Source of the DNA: Ectobius pallidus
Taxonomy: Eukaryota > Arthropoda > Insecta > Blattodea > Ectobiidae
Assembly (NCBI GenBank): GCA_964059195.1
Contig: CAXKWD010000006.1
Coordinates: 11,710,530 to 11,774,529 of the forward strand
Direction of reading: 5' to 3'
DNA: 64,000 bases
The position numbers and the translations under genes are program-made. Under the pieces are notes generated by a model. That model searched no databases and was not told the DNA's origin. It worked only from the letters and a program-made list of their open reading frames with translations. Position 1 is the stretch's first letter. Each line of letters begins with the position of its first letter. Positions 21,246 through 31,549 of this stretch are shown here, piece after piece.

Positions 21246-22429
21246 TAAATAAGTTTCACTTCTGTCGCGTGGCGTTCCACGCACACTTTTTTTAAATGTT
21301 AGAACTGTTCTTCCTTTTCATTGCAAAAAATAAATCAATAAATAATCGAGCAAATTATTTAAATGTTTAATTTTCTCCTATACATATTCCCTGTTGCAAC
21401 ATAGCTGCTTACAGCTTTCAAAATTAGGCCTATTGTATTCTTTGTAGGCTGATAGAAGTTTATGCAATTATTTACAACGTGTTTCTCATATCAATATACA
21501 TGAAAAATAAATTAACGTATTTATTTGTGTATTTTTATAAGTGGTAGATGTTTGGATTTTTGCGGGGATACTGTGGTAATTCTTTTTAACCAGTAGTTGA
21601 ATATAAAATGAAAAGGGGAAATTAAACATTTAAATCATTTTCTCGGCTATTTATTGATTTATTTTTTGCATTGAAAAGGATGAAAAGGTCTAACATTGTT
21701 TTAAAATGTGAATGAAATCGAGAAGGTCCTAATAACTTAATGGTCTTTAGCGTGCAGGTGCTTGGTTTCTTCCATGCAGGACCAGACGCAACTAGTCGCA
21801 CAGACAGGCCTCACATTTAGCAGAGACTTTACAATGGTAGCAGTCATTCCAGTTAGTATACAGTTCAATGGAATAGAACTGGAGTTAGGAGTCCAGCACA
21901 GCAAGTGAGGCCGACTGTTTCGACTAGCTCCGCCTGGAAAATCTGGCAAGAAGCTATTTGTCTGCTCAGTAAGAAATGTCAAGTAGGCATATATGCCTGA
22001 AAATTTATTGCGATAGAGTGAATATTACCTTACCTTTAACTCCAAATAATTTATTTTTATCAATACGAATGGTTTTACCCGTGACTTCTCTTTCATTATA
22101 TAAGTCTAACCGACAAAATCGCGCGTATTCAATACAACATTTATTACTAGGGCCCAGATTCTTATCTTTTAAACTATTTTATTCCTTGCTAGTTAAGTGT
22201 GATATTTGAATATAATTATTCGTTTCATTGTTAAGAGTTACGTTAAATTAATATTACGTTGAAATGTTTAGAAATTAAAATATATTTGATATTTGATAAC
22301 ACTTTTAGGCAATACCAACTGCAATGGGTCACATTAGCTATTTACATCAATACACATCTTTAAGAATCTAAGCTATGAATATTTACAATCTTACAAACTT
22401 AATTACATTAGTCAAAATTATTATTCTAA
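21246..22429. other. no gene seen outside the R repeat
   Basis: AT-rich DNA with no recognisable coding sequence. The open frame at 21976-22209 has no similarity I can see. Confidence 0.4.
21712..21995 (-). repeat. dispersed repeat R, fullest copy
   Basis: On the minus strand it carries GAGCAGACAAATAGCTTCTTG, a GGCCTCACTT segment, TAACTCCAGTTCTATTCC, then TGCATGGAAGAAACCAAG. Parts are found at about 19530-19690 (plus strand) and 24670-24800 (plus strand), and a short piece near 11977-12000. The 81-residue open frame over it is repeated, diverged and not recognisable as a protein. Confidence 0.6.
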
Positions 22430-22732
22430 AGTAAAGTATTCCCTATTACAGGCCATGAAGGCCCAGAGGGTTCCAGGAGGTTGAGGCTCCCAGATTTTTA
22501 GACATCGGCACATGAAGGTGGTAAGGTTGTCAGCCTTACGCACCGGCCGCCTTTACCCCCAGGATTGCTCCTGGTACTCATTTCTGTTAGAGGCTGAGTC
22601 GACCCCAGGGCCATAGTGCCACCAGAAGGATTAGGCCAATTGAAAAATCTCAACGACCTCATCGGGAATCGAACCCGCGACCTTCCGGTTTGTAGCGCAG
22701 CGCCTCAACCACTACGCTACGGCGTACCCCCT
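22430..22732 (-). mobile_element. tRNA-derived SINE, family A, minus-strand copy
   Basis: Minus strand: A box in GCCGTAGCGTAGTGGTTGAG, B box GGGTTCGATTCCCG, then a body of about 230 bp ending in a short TACTTTACTTT tail. Target duplications AAAATTATTATTCTAA (16 bp) are perfect at 22414-22429 and 22733-22748. The same family is at 27348-27649. Confidence 0.93.
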
Positions 22733-22789
22733 AAAATTATTATTCTAAGTTATACTAATGCCATAACCCAAGTGACACTAAATGAATAA

Positions 22790-23372
22790 CATACACTTGC
22801 AGATTACACATGTAATTACTTAAGCTAAGTTGCTCTATTCTATTTGTAAATCTGATTCTAAGTATTCTTTAACATTATAAAGAAGGATTTTTTAAAGCTA
22901 GGAATATAGTTTTTTGTGAAAACAAATTTGGGGACATTTCTTGAAGTTTATATGGTATTTTTTATATAATGTTGTCCCAAATTTATTTTGATTTCTGGTC
23001 TGATAAATAAGAACTTCGTGTTTGAAGCTTTTTATGTTATATTTTACTAATGACAAGACATAAAAAATATACAAATTTATTATTGTTAGTAAGCCTGTCT
23101 CAATAAATAGTGGTTTGCAATGCTCATTTTTTTTAGCATTGGTTATTATTCTAATTGTTTTTTCTGGATAAATAATACTTGATTAATTCCTACACCATTT
23201 CCCCATAGGCTACTATTAGATCACACCTTATTATGGTATGAAAAAATGCATAATAGGCAGTCTAATAAATAGTACTTGATTAATTCCTACACCATTTCCC
23301 CATAGGCTACTACTAGATCACACCTTATTATGCTATGAAAAAATGCATAATAGGCAGTCTTTACATAATCTG
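22790..23372 (-). pseudogene. decayed LINE reverse transcriptase C-terminus
   Basis: Minus-strand translation, across shifts, gives a decayed IRIITNAKKNEHCKPLF and TIINLYIFYVL, matching the RIITG-NRDHCKPLF and INLYI stretches of the LINE copies at 10449 and 53962. It ends in a NVKEYLES relic of the FYNLEEY end. Two direct copies of a 97-bp segment (about 23165-23263 and 23264-23360) lie within the coding part: a local tandem duplication after insertion. No function remains. Confidence 0.7.
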
Positions 23373-23375
23373 AAG

Positions 23376-24070
23376 ATACTTACTTACTTACTTACTCAAT
23401 GACAATAGACAATTCCTAAGCAAGCTAAATGAATATTATCTGTTTTATGGAACCCGAAGGTTCATTGCCGCGCTTACTTGAGTCCGCGCTTACTTCAATC
23501 CTATTCTGCGCTATCTCCATCCATCCATCACTCGCAAATCCTACTTCCCTTGAATCTATCCTAATGTTGTCCTCCCACCTGCATCTAAGTCTTCCAAGCG
23601 GTCTATTCCTTTCGGGTCTCCCCGTCAATATTTTTCAAATATGTCTTTCTTCCCCCATGCGTGCAACATGTCCAGCCCATTTCATCCTCCATGATTTAAT
23701 TAGCTTTACTATATCCGGTGGCGAGTACAGGTTATGAAGCTCGTCATCAAGCCGTTTTCTCCAGTCCCCATTTTCATCTCTCTTAGGCCCAAATATTTTC
23801 CTAAGCACCCTGTTTTCGAACACTTTTAGATTTGTTCTTCGCGAAGAGTAAGCGACCATGTCTCACATAATGTTTCATATAATACAACCGGCGGGATAAT
23901 TGTATTATAAATTTTTATTTTTGGATTTGTGGAATTAAACGAGAAGATAAGAATTTCTTACCTGCATAAAAACTAGCATTTCCTGATTTGTGTCTACACT
24001 TAAATTCGGCCTTAATATTATTTGTGTCTGTAATTATTGCTCCCAGATAAACAATTCTTTAATCTATTTA
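23376..24070 (-). pseudogene. RTE-like LINE 3' fragment with (TAAG)n tail
   Basis: The minus strand encodes, across frame breaks, VYLGAIITDTNNIKAEFK, a LPVVLYE-CETWSLT relic, FENRVLRKIFGPKRDENGDW, MKWAGHVARMG and RPLGRLRCRWEDNI. These follow the order of the C-terminal part of widespread insect RTE-type LINE proteins (GHVARMG, then a GRP-RWED motif). The tail is a (TAAG)n run at 23376-23396. The palm domain and the endonuclease are absent. Confidence 0.85.
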
Positions 24071-24654
24071 TTAAATAGATTACACATGAGAGCCTTTTAC
24101 AAATACTTCTAATCTAAGTTAATCAGTTTCAGTCATTACCTACCTCAGCTCATCCTTTTATGCAAAACTAAGTCTGCCCATTGTTGTGTTTTTTATTAGT
24201 TCTTCGATTTTTCCATGCATTGCCATCCTACCTAAATTATGATATAGGCCTATCCTAAAAATTGCTAAAATCTGGATTAAGGATTAATTACTAAATATTA
24301 TATTAAACGTTATTATCACAATAAAATACACTTAAAATGAATGATGACGATTTTGAAGTAGAACAATATATTTCAATTTCTAAAGATTTGAACGTAATAC
24401 TAATTTAATGTAATAAGTGTAGTACTGAATACATGCTATTTTGTCGGTTAGGCCCACATGTATGGAAAGACAGAAGTCACGTAAAAACATACGTATTAAT
24501 ATTAATCTTAATTATAATAATGGCATACTTTAAATTTATTAATATTAATTTTTCTTATAATGCATGCAAGAAGAACTATCTTACAATCATTCGTCAACAA
24601 TATCTTCAATTTCCAAAACCAAACATGTGATAATTCCATAAAAGAAAGGCGATT
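24071..24654. other. no gene seen
   Basis: AT-rich DNA with no recognisable coding or repeat structure beyond short palindromic AT words. Confidence 0.4.
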
Positions 24655-24800
24655 TGACGTTTCGTATTGAGCAGACAAATAGTTTCTTGCCATAGTTTCC
24701 GGGCGAGACTAGTCGAAAATGTGGCCTCACTTCTTAGTACAGGGGAAAGGCAGTAGTGCTAACTCCAGGTATAAATGGAGCTCAATGCCTCCACGTGAGA
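24655..24800 (+). repeat. dispersed repeat R, copy adjoining the broken mariner
   Basis: Shares TTGAGCAGACAAATAG, GACTAGTCGAAAATG, GGCCTCACTTCTTAG and CTAACTCCAGG with the minus-strand copy at 21712-21995. It runs directly into the truncated end of the mariner transposase at CCTCCACG. Confidence 0.55.
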
Positions 24801-25610
24801 TGACCATGCCCTCAAATCGCTCGTGCAGAATGTCCAATGTGTAAACTTAGCGCCGTCCTGTTGAAACCACATCTCGTTGGTGTCCATATCATCCAATTTA
24901 GGCCAAAAGAAGTTGGTAATCATCGACCTATAGCGCTCGCCGTTGACAGTGATGGCCTGGCCAACGTCGTTCTGAAAAAAATATGGACTAATGAGGCCGC
25001 CAGCCCAAAATCCACACCATACAGTGACTTTTTCGGGATGCATTGAACGCTCTTGGATCTCATGTGGACTGGTATCGTCCCAAATTTGACAGTTTTGTTT
25101 GTTGACGTACCCATTCATCCAGAAATGGGCCTCATCGCTGAAGATGATTTTTCGATGAAAATTAGGGTCAGTTTCCAACTGCTCCAGAGCCCATTCAGCA
25201 GACACACGTCGTTGTCTATGGTCGTTTACCTTCAGCTCCTGGGTAAGTTGAATTTTTTACGGGTGCAGGCCCAAGTCACGACGCAAAATTCGCCAAGTTG
25301 AGGTCTGCGAAAGGCCTAGTTCTTGTGAACGACGCGAAATCGACTGCCTCGGATTCTCCTGCACACTCCCACGGACAGCGGCGATATTTTCGGCAGATCT
25401 TGCGTTTCGTTGTCGTACGGGTGTTGGTTGTTTGGTTACTGAACCAGTGGACTCAAATTTATCCACCACACTACGAATAGTCCTCTCTGTAGGACGATTA
25501 TGGCGACCGTAAAATGGGCGAAGCGCGCGGAACGTTGCCCGAACAGAACAACCATTTTGATAAAACAATTTTATCATTTGCACGTGTTGTTGAAGGCTAA
25601 ATCCGTCCAT
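24759..25610 (-). pseudogene. mariner/Tc1-type transposase, nonsense-mutated and truncated
   Basis: ATG at 25610. Residues 1-110 form paired helix-turn-helix DNA-binding domains: SLQQHVQMIKLFYQNG, RPTERTIRSVVDKF and SISRRSQELGLSQTSTWRI. One in-frame TAA (at about 25257) replaces a Tyr codon just after LGLHP; the frame then continues unchanged to AEWALEQLETDPNF and IIFSDEAHFWMNGYVN, with the first catalytic Asp, and on to TNEMWFQQDGA with the second. Soon after, the frame shifts and the sequence ends near VISRGG, so the catalytic domain lacks its third acidic residue. The reading is of a DDE/D transposase of the IS630-Tc1-mariner superfamily, dead in this copy. Confidence 0.85.
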
Positions 25611-26538
25611 GGTGATTTGGCGAAACAGACTGAATAAATGAAAGCCAATTCGACAGATGTAGCTTCAACAGTATGACCGCTACCTAGGGGCCGTATTTTT
25701 TGGTAACAACGATAAGCGCGAAATTTTATAAAACAACCCTCTCTTAGCTATATTTATTTTTATACGTTTAAAATACCAATATGAATCAAATTGAATCCAC
25801 GAAATATCGTGAAATTTACTTGATTCCGCGAAATGTGTCTATAAGCGTGAAATATGCCCCTTCTGTCCGTAAAGTGAGTAATGAGCACGAAAATGTGCCT
25901 TAAAATCACAATATTGTGGTTTGGTGTACTGTACTTTTTATTTCTCAGCGGCATGCTTTTTTCTGCTGTTTCTGTGGCTGTTGAAGAATTACCGATATAT
26001 CGATATTTGAGAATCGATTACAAAGATTGCAGATTTTACGCAAAGATTGTCTGTGACCTGGTTTGTACTGTTGAGTACTCTCCTTTCCTGCTATCTCTTT
26101 GCCAAGTTAGCGATGCTTATGATCGATTACAGCAGAAGAGTGTAGAATGTTTGTTACTTGTATTCAACAGATTTCGTCTTTTATCCACAGTGGTTGATTG
26201 TCACTTCTGTTTGCAAATAGCTATCTGATGGCGTTTAAAGAAATTACGATAATATTTCTCGTAATTATATTTGAACATTAACCCTAGTCATGTCTAAATC
26301 GAAAGTTACTTCAGTTCATACAAGGGCAGAAGAATATAGAAATGAGGGGGGTGTTAGTTCATGTAAATAAAAAAGCAATGTTTATCATTGCGCAATGTTC
26401 CCAATGTAGTATAAATAATTTATTTCACGAAATACCCACCGAAATAGAAGGAAGTTAACACCGAAATCAGTCTCACCAATAAATCAGGGCCCTACCGCTA
26501 CCAACTGTCAAAGTTCGGAAGTACCTATTGAAAGACCC
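24775..26538 (-). mobile_element. mariner/Tc1-type element, 3'-truncated and split by a hAT-like insertion
   Basis: The 5' terminal repeat ends at 26538 (GGGTCTTTCAATAGGTACT on the minus strand), matching the terminal repeat of the fragment at 11599. The 5' UTR is interrupted by 25685-26494. The transposase begins at 25610 and stops being similar at about 24785, so the third catalytic Asp and the other terminal repeat are lost. Confidence 0.85.
25685..26494. mobile_element. hAT-like non-autonomous element, 810 bp, TSD CCGCTACC
   Basis: Starts TAGGGGCCGTATTTTTTGG and ends, complemented, TAGGGCCCTGATTTATTGG. Perfect 8-bp duplications CCGCTACC flank it (25677-25684 and 26495-26502), and removal joins the two halves of the mariner 5' UTR. 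The body has repeated CGTGAAAT/CGCGAAAT words near the left end. The 115-residue frame at 25881-26228 has no transposase motif. Confidence 0.82.
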
Positions 26539-26546
26539 TTTATATA

Positions 26547-26944
26547 TAGTCCAGTTATTCATTGCAACCCAGGCGGCTTCCTTTCGTTAGGAGGAAGAGT
26601 TTGCCGACAGCTCAACCCATGTTATTTGTTTTTACCGCACCAATCAGCTAGTTACCCCAGCCAATCAAAATCTAAGAATGTCCTGTGGCGATTTTGACAG
26701 CTACTCGTCTACTCCGCGTGGAGTGAAACGCAAGGTTGCAAAATCTAGTTACAGTAAACAATAACACGTGTGAATTGAATAAAGCGAAGGAAGAACTGAG
26801 GTCATTGATAACAATGAGAGAATATTGCAACGTTGCTTTTGTTTTGGAAAGCGGAAGCCCAAGACCGATTTAGTCAGATCAATTAACATAAAGAAACACC
26901 GAAACCTTTGAAGCCGCCTGGGTATGCAATGAGTAACTGGACTA
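26547..26944. mobile_element. MITE, 398 bp, long TIRs, TSD TA
   Basis: Ends TAGTCCAGTTATTCATTGC and complement TAGTCCAGTTACTCATTGC, continuing to ACCCAGGCGGCTTC, about 35 bp each. TA flanks both sides. It sits only a few bases from the end of the mariner element. TA duplication suggests mobilisation by a Tc1/mariner or PIF-type transposase. No coding sequence. Confidence 0.88.
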
Positions 26945-26955
26945 TACTAAGTTGC

Positions 26956-27022
26956 TAACCTTTATTTGGGTAGAGGAAGTTATTTGACTTTCACATAACT
27001 TCCTCTACCCAAATAAAGGTTA
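26956..27022. repeat. perfect 28-bp inverted repeat, 11-nt loop
   Basis: The arm at 26956-26983 starts TAACCTTTATTTGGG and is matched without mismatch by 26995-27022. The loop is TTGACTTTCAC. A TA microsatellite follows at 27062-27080. See the findings. Confidence 0.95.
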
Positions 27023-27347
27023 ATTTCACATAATTCTGATTCAAACACATACAATATAAGTTATATATATATATATATATTATAATTTATCTTTAATGTG
27101 TTGTTGATTCTATAAACTTCACAGGATGCACCTACAGAGGACAAGTTGTTCTTCTGTTTATTTAAATAGAAAAATAATCCTGTCAGCATTGCAGCAAAAT
27201 ACTTGAAGCTCCAACAATTTGCTCATCAGAAATGTAGCGTATAAGCTTAATTAATAATGATACAAAACATTTCTATCACCATACATGATCATTTGTAATA
27301 TAATTTCATATAATGTCCGTATAATTAAACATACTACTGTGTTTTGA

Positions 27348-27649
27348 GTACGCCGTAGCGTAGTGGTTGAGGCGCTGTGCTACAAACCGGAAGGTCGTGG
27401 GTTCGATCCTCGATGAAGTCGTTGGAGTTTTTCAATTGCCTTAATCCTTCTGGTGACACTATGACCCTGGGGTCGACTCAGCCTGTAACAGAAATGAGTA
27501 CCAGAAGCAATTTTGTGGGTAAAGGTAGTCTTTGCGTAAGGCTGACAACCTTACCACCTTCACATGCCGATTGTCTAAAATCTGGGAGCCTCAACCTCCT
27601 GGAACCCTCTGGGCGTCCATGGTCTGTATAGGGAACACTTTACTTTCTT
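27348..27649 (+). mobile_element. tRNA-derived SINE, family A, plus-strand copy
   Basis: A box in GCCGTAGCGTAGTGGTTGAG, B box GGGTTCGATCCTCG, body ending in TTTACTTTCTT. Target duplications TACTGTGTTTTGA lie at 27335-27347 and 27650-27662. About 85-90% similar by eye to the copy at 22430-22732. The 84-residue open frame across it is not a gene. Confidence 0.93.
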
Positions 27650-27663
27650 TACTGTGTTTTGAC

Positions 27664-27983
27664 TAAAACTAAACTAAACTCCATGGCGCTACATCCCTGG
27701 AGGGACTTGGCCTACCACCCGACTGCTGCGTCATCTACCGTAGGCAGATGGCAGGATTGGGGGGCATGTGGTCAGCATACCAACACCCACGGCCGTGAAT
27801 GGCGGTTTTCATGACCGGAGCCGCTACTTCTCTATCAAGTAGCTCCTCAATTTGAATCACGAGGCTGAGTGCACCCCTACCAGACCTCCCTACCTTAGAA
27901 AAATCCGAGGAGGTATTGGGGATCGAACCCGGGCCGACGGAACTGTAGTCAACGACGCTAACCACAAAACGTCGCCGGTGGTC
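27664..27983 (-). mobile_element. tRNA-derived SINE, family B, minus-strand copy
   Basis: Minus strand: head CCACCGGCGACGTTTTGTGG, A box GTGGTTAGCGTCGTTGAC, B box GGGTTCGATCCCCAATACC, tail (TTTAG)n. Target duplications ACTGTGTTTTGAC at 27651-27663 and 27984-27996. It shares its target sequence with the SINE directly upstream. Confidence 0.93.
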
Positions 27984-27996
27984 ACTGTGTTTTGAC

Positions 27997-28318
27997 GGTT
28001 TTCAAAAATGCCTGTAAACAAAAGCTCCTGCACTGAAGATCCTTCCACTGTTATTTGGTATAAATACTGGAATTTTTCTTCCAGTTCTATGTTTATATAA
28101 TTGAAAAATTCACTACGGCACTTCCTTAAATTCTGTCCAGTAACTGATCTAGTTTCTTATGTCACCGTCAAATTTCTTTAGTTCCAATTTAGGCAGCTTC
28201 GAGTTTTTTTTTTTTCTGGCACTATGGGTTTTGCTTAAGGCAATACTATCTCTTGTATCCACATTTTTTTATTATAACCTCTTCGCCAATAACAACCATC
28301 TTTCCTGATAACTTTCAC
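27997..28318. other. no gene seen
   Basis: AT-rich DNA between the SINE pair and a hAT MITE, nothing recognisable. Confidence 0.4.
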
Positions 28319-28479
28319 CAGTGGCGGACGCAGATTTTTCGGGGGGGGGATTTGAATAGGTAGAACGAATACTAAAAAAAATAATTAACTTACATATATA
28401 ATTGGTTTATAAAACTGTGCATATGTAGCCTTTTTTTCAAATTTCGGGGGGGGGGGTAAATCCCCCGTGTCCGCCACTG
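28319..28479. mobile_element. hAT-type MITE, 161 bp
   Basis: Ends CAGTGGCGGACGCAG and complement CAGTGGCGGACACGG. Flanks ACTTTCAC and CCTTTCGC agree at 6 of 8 positions, as expected of an older target duplication. Inverted relative to its sister at 19135-19316. Confidence 0.85.
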
Positions 28480-28864
28480 CCTTTCGCAATCATCTGATTC
28501 CTTTATTTCCACTTCCTCTATTTGAACTTCACTTACATAGGCCTAAAATTATTGAATTAATTCATCTACTTTAAACAATAATTGTTTAATTATTGCTCAG
28601 CTTTATCATAGAATATTTTAAAGACCTCATTTTGTGACTTGTGAATCCTTACCTTCGTTTCTAGAGCATTAGCATTGCGTCTGAAAAGTCTTATCAAACT
28701 TGTTCTTTCTCTCTTTGAGTTTTCCATATTTCTCTTTCCCATTTGTTCTTTCTCTCTTTAAGTTTTCAAAATTTCTCTTTCCCTGGTCCTATCACAGTTA
28801 GCAAAATGTGATGAGTTGAGGATAAATAATTGTAAACTTAATTATTAAGTACCAGAATGCTACT

Positions 28865-29155
28865 TTATGAGATTGTGTGGTGGACGGGATATGTCTGTCC
28901 GCCTGTGTGTATGTGTGAGTGTGTACGCAAGATAATTGAAATATGCTTTATCGGATTTTCATGACATACCCATTTATAACGTTGATGGGATGAAGCCTAT
29001 TGATTTTGGACCAAATCCATTGAATGGTACTGGAGTAATGCCCAATTTAGCAGAATTTATCAAATGCAAATCAGTTCTCATGACAACATACTGTTTTACA
29101 GTGTTCATATACAGCTTTGGAAGTTGGAATACAGTTAGCTTTGATAAATAACACT
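28865..29155 (+). repeat. dispersed repeat with CTGTCTGT run and TTTTCATGA motif
   Basis: Order of parts: GATTGTGTGGTGGACGGGA, a TCTGTCCGCCTGTGTG run, TAATTGAAATATGCTTTATC, GGATTTTCATGA, TTTTGGACCAAATCCATTGA, GTAATGCCCA. The same order is found at 58035-58255. This type of repeat is common in insect genomes. The 71-residue frame at 28936-29151 is not a credible gene. Confidence 0.6.
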
Positions 29156-29399
29156 ACCCACATATTCCTTCACATATGCTTATCATAATTTAGATCTATG
29201 TTTATCTGTAAGCCCTGCTTAATGAATCGATCCAGAGCTTAACTGGGATATTAATTATTTTCTGCATATCATAATTGCAATTATTATCACTGATTAAACA
29301 AAAGCATTTTGGCACTTTGTTATATCAGTTTACGTGATTTTATTTTGCGAACAAAATTATTTTAATTAAAATTTTCAGTATACAAGAAAACTTTGGGCT

Positions 29400-29596
29400 C
29401 GCTACTGGTGTACAGGTGCTCACCAGGTTACTAGACAAGATCTTTTCGGACATCAAGTTTGATTTTGTCTACCATTATTTAGGTGATCTGGTTGTATATA
29501 GCAAAGACCTCCGGTCTCACATGGGTCATCTGCGGGAAGTTTTTCGTCGGTTACAGGAGGCGGGCCTGACTGTCAAGCCATCTAAGGTACAGTTTA
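29400..29596 (+). pseudogene. Ty3/gypsy element Y, reverse transcriptase fragment (left part)
   Basis: Encodes LLDKIFSDIKFDFVYHYLG and DLVVYSKDLRSHMGHLREVF, ending VKPSKVQF. It is the RT palm with the catalytic YLDD changed to YLGD (third residue Asp to Gly), so the active site is lost. The protein continues at 45187 on the far side of the inserted element X. 5' of 29400 the element is truncated. Plus strand, opposite to X. Confidence 0.85.
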
Positions 29597-30763
29597 TCGC
29601 CGCCCTAACAGTAGGGGTCCACTTTATGCCACTTTATGCGTCCAGCTAGGTTGCTCAGTCGGTAGAGGGAGCTCTCTCTCTCGTCGTGTTTAATTCAAAG
29701 TCGACACAGGTGAATACAGGGGGGAAATGAGGGGTTACAAATAATGTGTATTGTCGCTGTGATTCGATAAAAAGATAGATACGTTTATTGAATTCTTAAT
29801 TTGGCCCTTATTATGTATCTTTATATATCGGAAGGAACACAGCAACTTGAAATTAGGTATGTATATATTTCCACTTCGTAGTCGCACAATCACGTAAGAG
29901 ATTAAGTAGTATCGCAACGTCTGTGTTGTTAGTTACAATAATATATAATTAAATGTGTATATTATATTCCTCCGCGCAATGGGATTATAGTTTGCCTAAT
30001 CTTTTTCTATCTCGTTATGTGTGTCTATATCCTCCTCCACATTGCATTAAAAGTCCTGTCACAAACTATGTCACCTAATCTTTCGCAGTGTATCTCTTCG
30101 TAGTGTCCGTCGCAGGCCCTTGTAGAAGTCACTGTTCGAGTCCCTTTTCGTGGCGTGTGTTTCTGTTAATATCTTTGAGGGTTCAAATAATGTTGCTAGC
30201 TCATTGGTCCTGTCAGAATACCAAGTCGCTCATGATTGGGAATTAGCAAAGTTTTCTGCTAGTGTTTCAAATGTTCGTTCGTTGAAATGGAGTGAGGAGT
30301 AGGTGGAACCCATTAGTCAAATGTGTCAAGTTGGCTGTGGCGTCAAAAATCCTACCAGACGAAGTACTCCTCCCATTTTGTCATTGTATTAACTATACAA
30401 TATAATAATTCCTGAAGTCTTAATTAATGCTGCCTCTAGTCATTTTAGTTCTGTTGGTATTGCAATAACGCGTTGAATGATGTAATTCCCTATGTAGTCG
30501 TGTTATAATTAATCCTTGTGATTAATTATATGTAATTAACTGTAATGTCTTTTGATTAAGGTGGTCGTATTGTATATCAAATTGTCCGTGTGAATGTCTT
30601 CTGTCTCATCATGTAGTTTGTTTTATGGTCACTCCAGTAATTTAGGCGTAATGGTAGTTTTATTAGTCACTGAAGTCGCGGGAAATTCAAGTTTTGTCCC
30701 TTAGATGTCTTTTATTGACTCCCATTCTATATTGTAGGGGCCTCTCTGAACTGATCTATCACA
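29597..30763 (-). repeat. 3' LTR of element X
   Basis: About 1167 bp. Plus-strand start is TCGCCGCCCTAACAG where the other LTR has TGTAGCCGCCCTAACAG; the end is CTATCACA against CTGTCACA. It lacks about 20 bp near 29632 and has about 45 bp extra near 30400 compared with the other LTR, so the two have diverged for some time. Confidence 0.9.
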
Positions 30764-31549
30764 AATGACCGGATGAGAAAATATTAAAATTGCGAAATTT
30801 ATTGTGTTTGAAAAATGCGATTATAAGAAATTTTAAAAGTTTCTCGTTCGTCTCGCATCCAAAATCTTTCTATCAGTTCATATTATCCTTTCTTATCTCT
30901 CATTTATTCAATCGTAAATAATTCTTCTAATGCTATTATTTTGAGCCTTTAATGCCTTTTACGTAATCAAAATTATAATTTTATGTTATCAAAAATTATT
31001 TTCTACTTTATCTGTGTTCCTCCTCGACAACTGTTGAATTGTTTTCACATGTAAATTCATAAAACATAAACATTGATAAAATAATACACTTGTTACACTT
31101 AGTTACCTGATAATAATCTTCTTCCCTTGTTTGTAGTTACTTCTGGTACATTTACTTACATTCAAACACATAAAAATATATAACACACAATAGAAATGAG
31201 TTCCTTCTTCAAAACACAATATATATTGAATTACAAAATGTTATGTTTTCTCTCTTCTCTTTCTTCTGTTTTCAAGGTATCATGTACATTCTTTTACATT
31301 GCTTTACTCATTTTGTAATATCATGTTCAAGTGTTCCACCTTCATATACATACTCAATCCTACACAATCAGTTTTAAAAATATCAAATGTCAATTAGCAT
31401 TACTGGGCATAATTAATTTGAGTGTTTACCTTATTTTCATTTCAATACTTTTCTTCCTTATGAGTGACTTTTTCACTCATATAATTGACAGTGGATCCTT
31501 ACCTTGTCATATTCTTTATTCATTTTCATACGTCGACTTATTTATTCCC
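30764..31549. other. internal part of element X without recognisable gene
   Basis: AT-rich; between the 3' LTR and the tail of the nested LINE. No polypurine tract at the expected site on the minus strand, so some of the element's 3' interior may be lost. Confidence 0.45.

Noticed and set aside
22640..22735. Possible true tRNA gene on the minus strand
   Set aside because: It is the head of SINE family A; a second copy with the same body is at 27348.
25881..26228. 115-residue plus-strand frame as a hAT transposase part
   Set aside because: No DDE, zinc-finger or dimerisation motif; composition is that of non-coding AT-rich DNA.
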